In this document: piece after piece, positions 1 through 8,728 of the stretch
Numbering within the stretch: position 1 is the stretch's first letter
Layout of the letters: the number at the start of each line of letters is the position of its first letter
DNA from: Gammaproteobacteria bacterium
GTDB taxonomy: Bacteria; Pseudomonadota; Gammaproteobacteria; UBA4575
Length of the DNA: 64,000 nt
Assembly: GCA_026713925.1 (NCBI GenBank)
Contig: JAPONM010000036.1
Coordinates: forward strand, 1-64,000
Direction of reading: 5' to 3'
Notes under the pieces: generated by a model
Databases searched by the model: none
The model's input: the letters and a program-made list of their open reading frames with translations, nothing else
Told to the model about the DNA's origin: nothing
Position numbers and translations under genes: made by a program

Positions 1-2
1 AA

Positions 3-194
3 CGCAAGACCGCAAAAAAAGCCGCTAGACCCAAATCCACTGCAGCCGCTAAACGCAAGACCGCAAAAAAAGCCGCTAGACCCAAAACTACTGCAGCCGC
101 TAAACGCAAGACCGCAAAAAAAGCCGCTAGACCCAAAACTACTGCAGCCGCTAAACGCAAGGCCACCAAAAAAACTGCTAAACGCAGGTCTGCC
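3..194 (+). repeat. 51-bp tandem repeat inside the H1-like gene
   Basis: Units of 51 bp begin at 3, 54, 105 and 156, and the last is diverged and shortened. Units two and three are identical over most of their length. The first differs at the Ser/Thr codon pair (aaatccact against aaaactact). Because the unit is a multiple of three, copy-number change keeps the reading frame. Confidence 0.9.
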
Positions 195-197
195 TGA
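3..197 (+). CDS. Histone H1-like lysine-rich repeat protein, C-terminal part
   Basis: The gene enters from the left edge, so its start is missing. The visible 64 residues are almost only Lys, Ala, Arg, Thr and Pro. They consist of 17-residue repeats of the type RKTAKKAARPKTTAAAK, encoded by 51-bp near-identical units starting at 3, 54 and 105, with a degenerate fourth unit at 156. Such tails occur in bacterial H1-like DNA-binding proteins (AlgP of Pseudomonas, Hc1/Hc2-like proteins), which bind DNA non-specifically through positive charge. The family is inferred from composition only, because the N-terminal domain is outside the window. The repeat number is expected to vary between strains. 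A hairpin terminator follows the stop codon. Confidence 0.75.
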   Translation, partial: RKTAKKAARPKSTAAAKRKTAKKAARPKTTAAAKRKTAKKAARPKTTAAAKRKATKKTAKRRSA

Positions 198-217
198 GAT
201 AAGGGTGTTGGCCTCTA

Positions 218-249
218 TTAAAAAAGGCTCTCCTCAGAGCCTTTTTTAA
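218..249. terminator. Bidirectional intrinsic terminator
   Basis: Stem ggctc (226-230) pairs with gagcc (237-241) around a 6-nt loop. It is flanked by an A run on the left and a T run on the right, so a U tract follows the hairpin on either strand. It lies between the convergent H1-like gene and ilvA and can serve both. Confidence 0.8.
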
Positions 250-367
250 TTTGGTACGCAACTTTTCATGGCATACTTCCCATGTAATTTCGGATCAGTC
301 TCCAGTCTAAAAGTGTTTTTCAATTAAATTCTGCACTACTTCCCTTTGACAATAGGCTGTGCAGAAC

Positions 368-1885
368 TCAACCTAAAAACAGCTTGTATACTGGATTGCC
401 GGTCTCCTCCCAGCAGCGATATCCTAATTCAGCTAAAAATCGGTCAAAGCCCTGACGGTTTTCTGCAGGGACCTGTATTCCTGCCAGTACACGTCCATAT
501 GCTGCACCATGATTGCGGTAGTGAAACAAACTGATATTCCATTCCTGCCCGATCATCTCCAAGAAATTCAACAGTGCACCGGGCCTTTCGGGAAACTCAA
601 ATCGAAACAAAATTTCATCTTCCAAGGCTGGACAGCGCCCGCCTACCATGTGTCGCAAATGAAGAATTGCCACTTCATTGTCAGAAATATCAAGTGCAGG
701 GTATCCAGATGTTTCCAGTTTTTTCAGTATTTGATTTTTTTCAGCATCTGCATCCTCGACATTTACACCCAAGAATACTTGTGCCTCATTAGTACCTGAA
801 TAGCGATAGTTAAACTCTGTAACCCCCCTAGCTCCGAGCAGTCTGCAAAATGACAGAAAACTTCCGGGTCGCTCCGGTATTGTTACTGCAAACAGGCATT
901 CTCGCCGTTCACCGAGCTCTGCACGCTCCGCTACATGGCGCAGACGATCAAAATTGATGTTGGCACCGCTATTCACTGCAACCAGCAACTTGCCCTTGAG
1001 CTTTTCGTGGGTAATGTACTGCTTGATGCCAGCCAATGCCAAGGCTCCTGCAGGCTCAAGCAATGCACGGGTTTCATCAAACAGGTCTTTGATGGCGGCA
1101 CAAATCTCATCCGTACTTACTAGCAGTACTTCGTCAACTAGATGCTTTGCAATGTTAAAAGTTTTTTCACCAATACATCGTACAGCAACACCATCTGCAA
1201 AAATTCCTACATCGTCCAGTTGCACCCTTTTACCAACCTGCAATGCAGAATGCATGGTTGGCGCATCCTGTGGCTCCACACCAATCATCTTTACATCAGG
1301 CCGATAGTGCTTCACATAGGAGGCCATCCCTGCAATGAGGCCACCGCCACCAATCGGGACAAATATCGCATTGATGTCATCGGTGAGTTGATCCAGAATT
1401 TCTAAGGCCACAGTGCCCTGTCCTGCGATGACATCCTCATCATCATACGGGTGCACATAGGCCAGACCCCTTTTTTCTGTAAGGACCTGGGAATATGCAT
1501 AGGCTTCATCATAAGTGTCCCCGTGCAAAATGGCATTTGCCCCCATGCTGACTACAGCTTGCACCTTGATAGATGGTGTGGTGCATGGCATAACTATCGT
1601 GGCCTGAATTCCAAGTTTACGCGCAGCCAGAGCTACACCTTGGGCATGATTCCCTGCAGACGCGGCAACTACGCCACGATTTCTTTCAGACTCAGACAAG
1701 TGGGCTATTTTGTTATAAGCACCTCTGAGTTTGAAAGAATACACGCACTGCTGATCTTCCCTCTTCAAATAGATCCGGTTGGAGAATCGCTGGGACAAGG
1801 TCGGCGCAAAATCAAGCGCAGACTTGATCGCCACATCATAAACCGTAGCGGCTTCTATTTTGCTTACAAGTTCCTTGTTGACCAT
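368..1885 (-). CDS. ilvA: Threonine ammonia-lyase (threonine deaminase), biosynthetic
   Basis: IlvA converts L-threonine to 2-oxobutanoate and ammonia, the first committed step of isoleucine synthesis. The 505-residue length fits the biosynthetic enzyme, which has a PLP catalytic domain (about 1-325) and a regulatory tail with two ACT-like modules (about 335-505). The shorter catabolic TdcB lacks that tail. Visible motifs are [10 protein letters not shown] with PLP lysine 52, SAGNHAQG at 76-83 and the phosphate-binding GGGGL at 179-183. Isoleucine feedback control through the tail is known for the family. It stands alone, divergent from rpiA across 77 bp, with no other ilv gene nearby. Confidence 0.97.
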   Translation of the reverse strand: MVNKELVSKIEAATVYDVAIKSALDFAPTLSQRFSNRIYLKREDQQCVYSFKLRGAYNKIAHLSESERNRGVVAASAGNHAQGVALAARKLGIQATIVMPCTTPSIKVQAVVSMGANAILHGDTYDEAYAYSQVLTEKRGLAYVHPYDDEDVIAGQGTVALEILDQLTDDINAIFVPIGGGGLIAGMASYVKHYRPDVKMIGVEPQDAPTMHSALQVGKRVQLDDVGIFADGVAVRCIGEKTFNIAKHLVDEVLLVSTDEICAAIKDLFDETRALLEPAGALALAGIKQYITHEKLKGKLLVAVNSGANINFDRLRHVAERAELGERRECLFAVTIPERPGSFLSFCRLLGARGVTEFNYRYSGTNEAQVFLGVNVEDADAEKNQILKKLETSGYPALDISDNEVAILHLRHMVGGRCPALEDEILFRFEFPERPGALLNFLEMIGQEWNISLFHYRNHGAAYGRVLAGIQVPAENRQGFDRFLAELGYRCWEETGNPVYKLFLG

Positions 1886-1962
1886 ATGTGAGAGTCACAA
1901 TCTATCATGCTTTTAACCGTTACTACGGGTATCATTTACTAAATTCAAACTGCACTCATGCA

Positions 1963-2619
1963 ATGTCAACTGAAAATAAGAAACAAGCTGCAGCTGAAGC
2001 TGCCTTGGATTATATACAAGTCGGTGACGTAATCGGTATCGGTACAGGCTCTACTACAAATTATTTCATTGATGCACTAGCCAAAATCAAAGGCAAAATT
2101 GATGGCACCGTAGCAAGCTCAGAAGCATCAGCAAAACGACTGAAACACCATGGCATCCATGTACTGGATCTGAATAGCGTACCAAGTCTGCCTATTTATA
2201 TAGACGGTGCAGATGAAGCCACTCAGCATAGACACCTGATCAAAGGGGGAGGTGGTGCATTGACACGTGAAAAAATTGTTGCCGGTGTCAGCAAAAAATT
2301 TGTGTGTATTGCTGATGACTCCAAACTAGTGGACATCCTGGGCACATTTCCCTTGCCGATAGAAGTCATTCCAATGGCAAGAAGTCACGTGGCCAGGCAA
2401 CTGGTAAAACATGGTGGAATTCCCGAATTGAGAGAAGGATTCATAACGGACAATGGTAACCTGATTCTTGATGTCCATAACATGGAAATTCTAAATCCTG
2501 TCGAAAAAGAACGGGAATTGAACAACATTGCAGGAGTGGTTACGGTTGGGATATTTGCATTGCGTCCTGCAGATGTACTGATTCTTGGTAAAGATTCCAG
2601 TCTTGAAACTATCCAGTAG
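1963..2619 (+). CDS. rpiA: Ribose-5-phosphate isomerase A
   Basis: RpiA interconverts ribose 5-phosphate and ribulose 5-phosphate in the pentose phosphate pathway. The 218-residue product matches the usual length and has the family motifs: GTGST at 27-31, DGADE at 81-85, KGGGG at 94-98 and the catalytic Glu in LTREK at 103. The residues corresponding to E. coli Asp81, Asp84, Lys94 and Glu103 are all present. The reading frame is open further upstream, but the family begins at the Met of MSTENKK, so 1963 is chosen; the ribosome binding site there is weak. It is divergent from ilvA. Confidence 0.96.
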   Translation: MSTENKKQAAAEAALDYIQVGDVIGIGTGSTTNYFIDALAKIKGKIDGTVASSEASAKRLKHHGIHVLDLNSVPSLPIYIDGADEATQHRHLIKGGGGALTREKIVAGVSKKFVCIADDSKLVDILGTFPLPIEVIPMARSHVARQLVKHGGIPELREGFITDNGNLILDVHNMEILNPVEKERELNNIAGVVTVGIFALRPADVLILGKDSSLETIQ

Positions 2620-2620
2620 G

Positions 2621-2652
2621 CACTCAACTGAAGTGCCAGCTTCAATTGAGTG
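2621..2652 (+). terminator. Stem-loop just after rpiA
   Basis: Arms cactcaactgaag (2621-2633) and cttcaattgagtg (2640-2652) form a 13-bp stem with one C-A mismatch and a 6-nt loop, starting 2 nt after the rpiA stop. No T run follows, so it may be a 3' stabilising hairpin rather than a complete intrinsic terminator. The rest of the spacer up to rpsI shows nothing recognisable. Confidence 0.5.
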
Positions 2653-2842
2653 TCCTGCGTCTCGTCACTTTAGGAGTCATAAGCCGGAGGAATACCAAAT
2701 TCAATCCTGCAGCACTGACCCGCAAGTAGCAGATGGGTTGGGTTATCTAATGTCGCCATACACCTGTCACTGTGCATAACAACCCACACAGGCCCTGAAG
2801 CTTCAATGCCCATACAGCCTGCATCAAAGAAAAGGCCGTAGT

Positions 2843-3235
2843 TTAACGCTTGGAATACTGTTCTTTCTTACGGGCCTTTCGCAACCCGACTTTCTTGCGC
2901 TCCACCTCGCGTGCATCACGTGTGAGAAACCCATTTTGACGCAAGGGCGCACGCAGGTCCTGATTATATTTCAGCAATGCGCGTGCAATGCCCAGCTGCA
3001 CGGCACCTGCCTGACCGTTTGAGCCGCCGCCCTTGACTTTCACATCAATATCAAAGGCATCTGTCAAGTCAGTGAGCTCAAGTGGCTGGCGAATGATCAT
3101 GCATGATGTCTCTCGACCAAAATACCGGTCAAATGCACGCATGTTGACCGTGATCTTCCCGGTACCAGGTCGCAGATAAACTCGAGCTGTCGAACTCTTT
3201 CTTCGCCCGGTTCCATAAAACTGTTCTTGTGACAT
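2843..3235 (-). CDS. rpsI: 30S ribosomal protein S9
   Basis: uS9 of the small ribosomal subunit, whose C-terminal tail reaches the P-site tRNA. The 130-residue product has the family start ([17 protein letters not shown]), [19 protein letters not shown] in the middle and the basic tail ending KKEQYSKR. An upstream extension in frame would overlap rplM and is not part of the family, so the Met at 3235 is used. It lies 7 nt after rplM and is clearly cotranscribed with it, as in E. coli. Confidence 0.98.
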   Translation of the reverse strand: MSQEQFYGTGRRKSSTARVYLRPGTGKITVNMRAFDRYFGRETSCMIIRQPLELTDLTDAFDIDVKVKGGGSNGQAGAVQLGIARALLKYNQDLRAPLRQNGFLTRDAREVERKKVGLRKARKKEQYSKR

Positions 3236-3242
3236 GATTTGA

Positions 3243-3671
3243 CTAAAACTCCAGTGGCTGAGGCTGTTGCGCCACATGCTTATGCTCTGAGCCTGCGTAC
3301 ACTTTCAGCTTCCTGAACATTGCACGGCCCAACGGATTCTTCGGTAGCATCCCTTTGACAGCTTTTTCGATCACACGCTCAGGGTGTTTCGATTTCATCT
3401 CCTTGAGACTCATGGACTTGAGGCCGCCAACATATCCTGTATAGCGGTGATACATCTTGTCTTCCATCTTGCTGCCGGTCACACGTACTTTTTCAGCATT
3501 GATCACAACAATATAATCACCCGTGTCCACATGGGGGGTGTAAATGGGCTTGTGCTTGCCTTTCAGTCTTCCTGCAATTTCACTTGCCATACGACCCAAG
3601 GCCTTGTCCGTGGCGTCCACGAGGTACCAGTTCCGCTGTACTTGTGCAGGCTTTGCACTGACCGTTACCAT
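3243..3671 (-). CDS. rplM: 50S ribosomal protein L13
   Basis: uL13 of the large ribosomal subunit. The 142-residue product is the same length as the E. coli protein and carries conserved stretches such as [47 protein letters not shown] and the end [12 protein letters not shown] Met three codons upstream (3680) is possible, but 3671 gives the family length. It is the first gene of the rplM-rpsI operon. In E. coli this operon is autoregulated by L13; here a terminator-like hairpin sits about 95 nt upstream of the start. Confidence 0.98.
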   Translation of the reverse strand: MVTVSAKPAQVQRNWYLVDATDKALGRMASEIAGRLKGKHKPIYTPHVDTGDYIVVINAEKVRVTGSKMEDKMYHRYTGYVGGLKSMSLKEMKSKHPERVIEKAVKGMLPKNPLGRAMFRKLKVYAGSEHKHVAQQPQPLEF

Positions 3672-3757
3672 GAAATACACCTTTATTTTATCTTTACGGG
3701 AACCGGCGAATAGTACAGAACATCCTGTTTGCTGACAAGCTCATCTCATTTTCCAGA

Positions 3758-3790
3758 CAAAAAAAAGCGCAAACCTTTGCAGTTTGCGCT
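3758..3790 (-). terminator. Hairpin plus U tract in the rplM leader
   Basis: Read on the minus strand, arms agcgcaaac and gtttgcgct (3766-3774 and 3782-3790) make a perfect 9-bp stem with a 7-nt loop, followed by a run of eight T residues. It could terminate the ferredoxin gene upstream. It also lies downstream of the putative promoter at 3852-3880, so it may work as an attenuator for rplM-rpsI. Confidence 0.75.
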
Positions 3791-3851
3791 AAAACTACCA
3801 AAGAGGTAGATGGAGGAGCTTTTAGTTCATTTAAACTATCAGAATATGGGC

Positions 3852-3880
3852 ATTTTCTAATATGTTTATATTATTGTCAA
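3852..3880 (-). promoter_or_regulatory. Putative sigma70 promoter for rplM-rpsI
   Basis: On the minus strand a perfect -35 hexamer TTGACA (3880-3875) is followed after 17 bp by GAAAAT (3857-3852), which matches four of six -10 positions. The surrounding sequence is AT-rich. It points toward rplM and lies upstream of the leader hairpin. Not tested. Confidence 0.45.
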
Positions 3881-3934
3881 CTGCCTTTGAAAAAAATTTT
3901 GTCATACACCCCTATATGGATATACGATGGGATG

Positions 3935-4240
3935 TTAGATTTTCAGACGTTCAACAATTTGACCTGCAATCAGGTGTCTAGTGATGATTTCATCCAAGTC
4001 GCTCTCATCCTTATAGGTGTACCAGACTGCATCAGGGTAGACTACTGCGACAGGCCCCTCATCACAGCGGTCCAGGCAACCTGCTTGATTCACACGCACA
4101 CCACCCTGTCCGGCTATACCCAGTTCCTTGGCCCTGTTTTTGGCATACGCACGCAGTTCGGCGGCACCATGGTCCTGACAGCAGCTGCGGTCCTCGCGCT
4201 GATTCACGCACATAAAAAGATGGCGTTTATAAAATGACAT
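3935..4240 (-). CDS. Thioredoxin-like [2Fe-2S] ferredoxin
   Basis: A 101-residue protein of the thioredoxin-fold [2Fe-2S] ferredoxin family. Candidate ligands follow the family pattern: Cys11 and Cys20/Cys21 near the N-terminus, and Cys55 and Cys59 in NQAGCLDRCDEGP. The conserved VYPDAVWY follows. Such proteins carry electrons in the cytoplasm, but the partner here is not evident. The Met at 4240 has an AGGAT ribosome binding site at good distance, whereas the upstream in-frame Met has none. It lies upstream of the rplM leader on the same strand, and a hairpin terminator separates them. Function beyond electron transfer is unknown. Confidence 0.85.
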   Translation of the reverse strand: MSFYKRHLFMCVNQREDRSCCQDHGAAELRAYAKNRAKELGIAGQGGVRVNQAGCLDRCDEGPVAVVYPDAVWYTYKDESDLDEIITRHLIAGQIVERLKI

Positions 4241-4630
4241 CACATATCCTAGCTGCAAATTTCCCACAGCTGTAACTGAAATCAGGCAATTGTAACAAGA
4301 CCTGACTTCTTGCGGTCACTCCACGCAATTATAGTGGGATGCTCACAGGATTGATGACATTTGCAAAGCGGCTCAGCAAATAGTGAGGTCGATGTTGGAT
4401 TCCCAAAGAATAGCCACCAAGCAACGTTCAGGGCATACCGTGGAATCAGAGGTCTCATGGTTAATTCCCGCAGCACGAAGAACGTAAACTCAAGGACCTA
4501 GACCTGAAAAATATTGTTTTCCAGATAGATTCATCGGACTATCCGTATTTCCCGAACAGGTCACTGGTGGAATCCTGGCCTTGCTGGCACTTTCTGAAAG
4601 GGGTACATACGGATACTGAATTTAGCTAAA
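4241..4630. other. Intergenic region between ferredoxin and glcF-like gene
   Basis: No convincing gene in 390 bp. A 64-codon minus-strand frame (4282-4476) has no family resemblance. A 9-bp inverted repeat, tatccgtat at 4540-4548 and atacggata at 4607-4615, lies just before the glcF-like start and may be a regulatory site or a long hairpin. The two genes diverge here, so promoters are expected, but none is clear. Confidence 0.5.
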
Positions 4631-5953
4631 GTGAGTAGCCCGGCTGTCACAGATCCGGGACCATTTCCCCAACATGCCAACGATATACAGCAGATGAAAC
4701 CTTCCGGCTACAGTACAAAAGAAATCATTGCTGCTACCGATAAGTGCGTGATGTGCGGATTGTGCCTGCCCCACTGCCCGACGTACCTGGTTGCGAGAAA
4801 TGAAGCCGAATCGCCACGCGGGCGCATCGCCATCGTCCGGGCTTTACATGAACACACACTGCACCCTGACCCAGCCCTGGTAAACCATCTTGACCAATGC
4901 CTGACTTGCATGAATTGCGCGGCAGTCTGCCCCGTACAGGTAGATTACGGGAAAATCCTTGATGCTGGCCGTGACGCAACAAAATATCAGCATACATTCC
5001 TGCACAGACTGAAGCAATCACTGATACTCGCCACATTGAGTAATATTCGAGTACGCGGATTCGCAAAAAGTTTGCTGCGAATGTATCACGGCTTGAAAGC
5101 AGATTTTTTGCTGAGGAAACTGTATACACGGTTCCCGTATGCAATACGCATACTGGCACTGATTCCGCGTCCGCACGAAACAGGGCTTATCAGGAGTCCG
5201 CTCCCTGTGCAAGCACCAAAATCCCGGGTGATACTAGTGCATTCATGTGCTGCTGACTTGTTTTCCGACCCAGCAATTGTAGCGGCCGAAGTCATTTTGC
5301 AGGCTTTACACTGTGAAACAGTACGCCTCCCACAAACACGCTGTTGCGGTGCCCTGCACCAGCACAGCGGCAATACCCGCGCAGCTGGCAAAACCATTCG
5401 GGAATTCTGCGAGGCATTCAGGAACCAGGAATTTGATGCAGTAGTATCCTTGGGAACAGGATGTGCGGCACAAATCCGCCAGTACCCGGAGTTGCTGGAT
5501 GAGCCGCTTGCCACGACCGTCGCAAACCGCCATGTGGAAATCAACGCGTTTGTAACAAGATTGTTGGAAACACACAGCCTTTGCTTCAAACCGCTGCCAC
5601 AGAAAGTACTTGTTCACAGACCGTGTACGCAAAAACAGGTCAGCAATGACCTGGTCATGGTTGAAAATCTGCTTGGTGTTATACCCGACATCCGGCTGGA
5701 AGCATTTCAGGACGATGCAATATGTTGCGGGGCAGGAGGTATGAACATATTCACCCAGCCCAGACTTGCAGACCGCCTGGTTCAAACCAAAATCGCTGAA
5801 CTGAAGTCCAGCCAGGCAGTATACCTGGTGACTTCCAACATCGGCTGTGCACTGCATTTCCAGACACAGCTATCCAAAATCAACGCCCCAGTCAGAGTCT
5901 GCCATCCTATACAGCTGCTGGCTCAACAGTTGCTATACTCTGAGCATGCGTGA
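4631..5953 (+). CDS. glcF: Glycolate oxidase iron-sulfur subunit-like protein
   Basis: GlcF-type Fe-S protein of 440 residues. Two [4Fe-4S] motifs are intact: C39xxC42xxC45xxxC49P and C90xxC93xxC96xxxC100P. Two CCG modules follow, with RCCG at 237-240 and ICCGAGG at 364-370, plus HRPC at 329-332. In E. coli, GlcF works with the flavin subunits GlcD and GlcE to oxidise glycolate and pass electrons to quinones. No glcD or glcE is in the window, so the partner is unknown and a role with another flavoprotein dehydrogenase is possible. The start is GTG; an in-frame ATG at 4694 is an alternative. The 3' end overlaps coq7 by 8 bp, which suggests cotranscription. Confidence 0.85.
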   Translation: MSSPAVTDPGPFPQHANDIQQMKPSGYSTKEIIAATDKCVMCGLCLPHCPTYLVARNEAESPRGRIAIVRALHEHTLHPDPALVNHLDQCLTCMNCAAVCPVQVDYGKILDAGRDATKYQHTFLHRLKQSLILATLSNIRVRGFAKSLLRMYHGLKADFLLRKLYTRFPYAIRILALIPRPHETGLIRSPLPVQAPKSRVILVHSCAADLFSDPAIVAAEVILQALHCETVRLPQTRCCGALHQHSGNTRAAGKTIREFCEAFRNQEFDAVVSLGTGCAAQIRQYPELLDEPLATTVANRHVEINAFVTRLLETHSLCFKPLPQKVLVHRPCTQKQVSNDLVMVENLLGVIPDIRLEAFQDDAICCGAGGMNIFTQPRLADRLVQTKIAELKSSQAVYLVTSNIGCALHFQTQLSKINAPVRVCHPIQLLAQQLLYSEHA

Positions 5954-6575
5954 GTACAGCCCTCTGGATCATTTCTTATCCCACACCGAGCGTAGTGCCC
6001 GGGCAATGTTTGCGGTGTTTGGCATGACTCCCGACACCAAGGCAGTTGCGGAGGATACTTTGTCGGCATCGGACAAAAAAACATCTGCACGGCTGATGCG
6101 TGTGAACCATGCTGGTGAAGTTGCAGCGCAAGGCCTTTATCACGGGCAGGCATTTACGGCACGGGACGAAAACGTCAAACAGCAGATGCAGGCCTGTGCG
6201 CAGGAAGAGCAAGCCCACCTTGACTGGTGTGAGGAACGACTTACGGAACTTGAGGACCACCCGAGCACACTGACACTTGCATGGTATCTGGGGTCATATG
6301 CTATTGGCACTGCAGTTGGGCTACTTGGCGACGAATGGAGCCTGGGCTTTGTTTCGGAGACGGAAAAGCAGGTGGTGCAGCATCTGGACCGGCATCTTAG
6401 ACGCTTGCCTGACCAGGATAAAAAAAGCCGTGAAATCCTGCTAAGGATGCGAGAGGATGAAGCCAGACATGACAAAAGTGCTCAGGATGCAGGGGCGCGT
6501 GAAGTACCCGGACCTGCCTGCCATGCCATGCGTGCCGTGTCCAAAATCATGACCACCACGGCATACTGGGTCTGA
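5946..6575 (+). CDS. coq7: 2-polyprenyl-3-methyl-6-methoxy-1,4-benzoquinone monooxygenase
   Basis: Coq7 carries out the C-6 hydroxylation that yields demethylated ubiquinone, the step before the final methylation. It is a membrane-associated di-iron enzyme. The 209-residue product has the ligand set: Glu58 in NHAGEVAAQGLYHGQ, E88xxH91 in EEQAHLDWC, acidic residues near 138-140, and E172xxH175 in DEARH. The Met at 5946, inside the end of the glcF-like gene, gives the family length; an upstream extension would run through that gene in another frame. It converges on speD with one base between stop codons. Confidence 0.95.
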   Translation: MREYSPLDHFLSHTERSARAMFAVFGMTPDTKAVAEDTLSASDKKTSARLMRVNHAGEVAAQGLYHGQAFTARDENVKQQMQACAQEEQAHLDWCEERLTELEDHPSTLTLAWYLGSYAIGTAVGLLGDEWSLGFVSETEKQVVQHLDRHLRRLPDQDKKSREILLRMREDEARHDKSAQDAGAREVPGPACHAMRAVSKIMTTTAYWV

Positions 6576-6576
6576 A

Positions 6577-7392
6577 TCACCCGAAAGTACTGACACCGTA
6601 GTAGATCTCGTTCATCTCCTTTCTGAGCTGCCGCTCGATCACCTGCAGTTCGTCCTCATGGAATGCGTGTGTATCTTCCCCGAACAGATAATTCTCCAAA
6701 CTGAAATCGAGCAGCTTCATTCTGGTGTGAAATATGTTTCCCTGCTCCACGTTCATGTCTGTGACCTGGTACTGATGCCTTGTCTTTTCTGACAGAAATT
6801 CCTGGATGGACGTAATCTCATGGTCAATGTAATGTTTTTTCCCGAGAGTATCCCGCGTGAATCCGCGTACGCGATAATCCAGAATGATAATGTCTTCATC
6901 AAAACTGCCAATCAGAAAATCCAAGGCCTCAAGCGGAGAGACCCGGCCACAGGTCGCGACATCGATATCTACCCGAAAGGTACTGACACCATGATCAGGG
7001 TGACTTTCTGGATAGGTATGTGCGGTGACATGACTTTTGTCCAGATGAAAAACGGCTGACTGTTTCAGGGCTGCATTACGTTCCTCCACATGCGTACCGG
7101 ATATCATTGCCTCAGGTGGTGCAGGTTTTTCTGCAATCAGGCAGGTGACACTCGACCCGCGCGGCTCATAGTCATGCGCAGATACGTTCAGAACGCTTGC
7201 ACCGATAATTTCGACAACCTCACATAGGACCTGCTGCAGACGATTTGTGCTATAAACTTCATCGATGTAATTGAGATATTCCCGCTGGTGTGCCGGAGTA
7301 TGCGCATAGCAGATATCGTAAAAGTTGAAACTCAGGGTCTTAGTCAGGTTATTAAACCCGTATAGCTTGATCTTTGAACAATCGATGTCCAT
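6577..7392 (-). CDS. speD: S-adenosylmethionine decarboxylase proenzyme
   Basis: SpeD decarboxylates S-adenosylmethionine to give the aminopropyl donor for spermidine. It is a pyruvoyl enzyme made by self-cleavage. The cleavage site is visible as LDK119-S120HVTAHTYPES, and Ser120 becomes the pyruvoyl group. At 271 residues it is the long E. coli-type (class 1A) enzyme, not the short Bacillus/Thermotoga type. The coq7-speD-osmC neighbourhood is typical of gammaproteobacteria, though the usual crp gene is absent. No spermidine synthase gene is in the window. Confidence 0.96.
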   Translation of the reverse strand: MDIDCSKIKLYGFNNLTKTLSFNFYDICYAHTPAHQREYLNYIDEVYSTNRLQQVLCEVVEIIGASVLNVSAHDYEPRGSSVTCLIAEKPAPPEAMISGTHVEERNAALKQSAVFHLDKSHVTAHTYPESHPDHGVSTFRVDIDVATCGRVSPLEALDFLIGSFDEDIIILDYRVRGFTRDTLGKKHYIDHEITSIQEFLSEKTRHQYQVTDMNVEQGNIFHTRMKLLDFSLENYLFGEDTHAFHEDELQVIERQLRKEMNEIYYGVSTFG

Positions 7393-7426
7393 TTACGTGT
7401 TTACGGACAAGCTAGACAGACAAGTT

Positions 7427-7846
7427 TCATTTGTCTGCCAGTACCTCATAGTCATACGTGATGTCCACGCTTTCTCGCAGCATCATGATAACCGAGCAAT
7501 ACTTTTCAACAGACAGTTCCACTGCACGCTTGACCCGCCCAGGGTCCAGACCCGGCCCGGAAAGAATAAAATGCAGGTGTACCTTGGTAAATACTGCAGG
7601 AACGCTGTCCGCTCGCTGCGCATCCAGTAACACCCGACAATCCTTGACTGGTTGCCTGGCTTTGTTCAGGGTATGTACCACATCAAATGCGCTGCACCCG
7701 CCCAAACCTACCAATATCATTTCCATGGGCCGTGCAGCCAGATTGCGACCGCCATGATCAGGGGGGCCATCCATCACAACCGAGTGGCCGCTGCCTGTTT
7801 CGGCCACGAAACTCATGTGATCGGTCCAGCGTACCCGCACCTTCAT
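7427..7846 (-). CDS. OsmC family peroxidase-like protein (YhfA type)
   Basis: A 139-residue OsmC/Ohr-fold protein. The two redox cysteines expected for the family are present: Cys51 in GLGGCSAFDVV and Cys117 in VEKYCSVIMML. OsmC and Ohr proteins reduce organic hydroperoxides using dithiols. The YhfA subgroup, which sits next to speD and crp in many gammaproteobacteria, has no firm physiological role. A strong GGAGGT site precedes the start at 5 nt. It is 34 bp upstream of speD on the same strand and probably cotranscribed. Confidence 0.88.
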   Translation of the reverse strand: MKVRVRWTDHMSFVAETGSGHSVVMDGPPDHGGRNLAARPMEMILVGLGGCSAFDVVHTLNKARQPVKDCRVLLDAQRADSVPAVFTKVHLHFILSGPGLDPGRVKRAVELSVEKYCSVIMMLRESVDITYDYEVLADK

Positions 7847-7978
7847 ATTTCACCTCCCGGATACCCTGTGAAGCGAGCCCGCAGGCCAACGCCATGACCT
7901 GACAACAGGAGTGACACTGCAGGCCGAGACCAGTGTCGCATCATCGGAAGGTCTATCGGTATCAAGGTGGACCCCGGT

Positions 7979-8521
7979 CTACTGACTCATGATATGCTGG
8001 AACAGCCTCTGAAAGGATTCCTGCACCTTTTCTCCGAACAGCGGATCTTCCGCCCGGGCAAGATCATTGTCAATTTCCTGCCAATCCTTTTTACTGAAAT
8101 TTGAATCCAGTACTGGATAGACATGCACCTCTTCTTGATCCATGTGTTTTCTTTGTACTGAAATGTACTCTTCCAGTATTGTACAAAGCTCTTCCCTTTC
8201 TTGGGGAAGGCCCGCCAGCGCATTCTGCAACGATTCGAGAAGCCTTTCGGTGAGTGCGGGCATCCCTTCATGTTCATGAAGAAGTTCGTCTATGTTTTCA
8301 TGCTCCGATCCGTAATGCTCCAGAAAATACCTGAATACGATATCCTCAAGAGGATGATGAATATAGTCAGGGTACTCTTTCATATACCTGACTGCATCCA
8401 GTGTAGCGTCAAGATTCGATATTTTACAATCTTTCAGCAGGTGCAACTGCTGTTCCAGAAACGCCAGAAGTTTACTGAAATTGATATGATCTCTATGTAA
8501 TTTTTCAAGTATGGAATTCAT
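7979..8521 (-). CDS. Hemerythrin domain-containing protein
   Basis: A 180-residue, mainly helical protein with the di-iron histidine and carboxylate pattern of hemerythrin-like domains: His12 in RDHINF, YIHHPLED with His55/His56 and Glu59, HEHEG at 82-86, and KHMDQEEVHVYP with His126, Glu130/131 and His133. Family members bind oxygen or nitric oxide or take part in Fe-S repair, and sequence alone does not say which. The start has CAGGT 5 nt upstream. It lies upstream of the osmC-speD pair on the same strand with a gap of 132 bp. Confidence 0.85.
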   Translation of the reverse strand: MNSILEKLHRDHINFSKLLAFLEQQLHLLKDCKISNLDATLDAVRYMKEYPDYIHHPLEDIVFRYFLEHYGSEHENIDELLHEHEGMPALTERLLESLQNALAGLPQEREELCTILEEYISVQRKHMDQEEVHVYPVLDSNFSKKDWQEIDNDLARAEDPLFGEKVQESFQRLFQHIMSQ

Positions 8522-8728
8522 GACACCTGTTCAGTCCCAGCACCCCCAGCTAGCACTAATTTCTCTGATACACCCAAGACATACTGGCCCATATCAGTCC
8601 GTTCCACCCACCTGTCTCACCAGCAATCCGGGTCCGGGAGCGTGTTCCATCTTGCGCACCGCACATACATGGTTCAATAGTACTCCGGATATGAACTGAG
8701 CTGAACATTTATCTACAACAGTATCGGC

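Noticed and set aside
4282-4476. 64-codon minus-strand gene upstream of glcF
   Set aside because: No domain and no conserved features; start context only modest.
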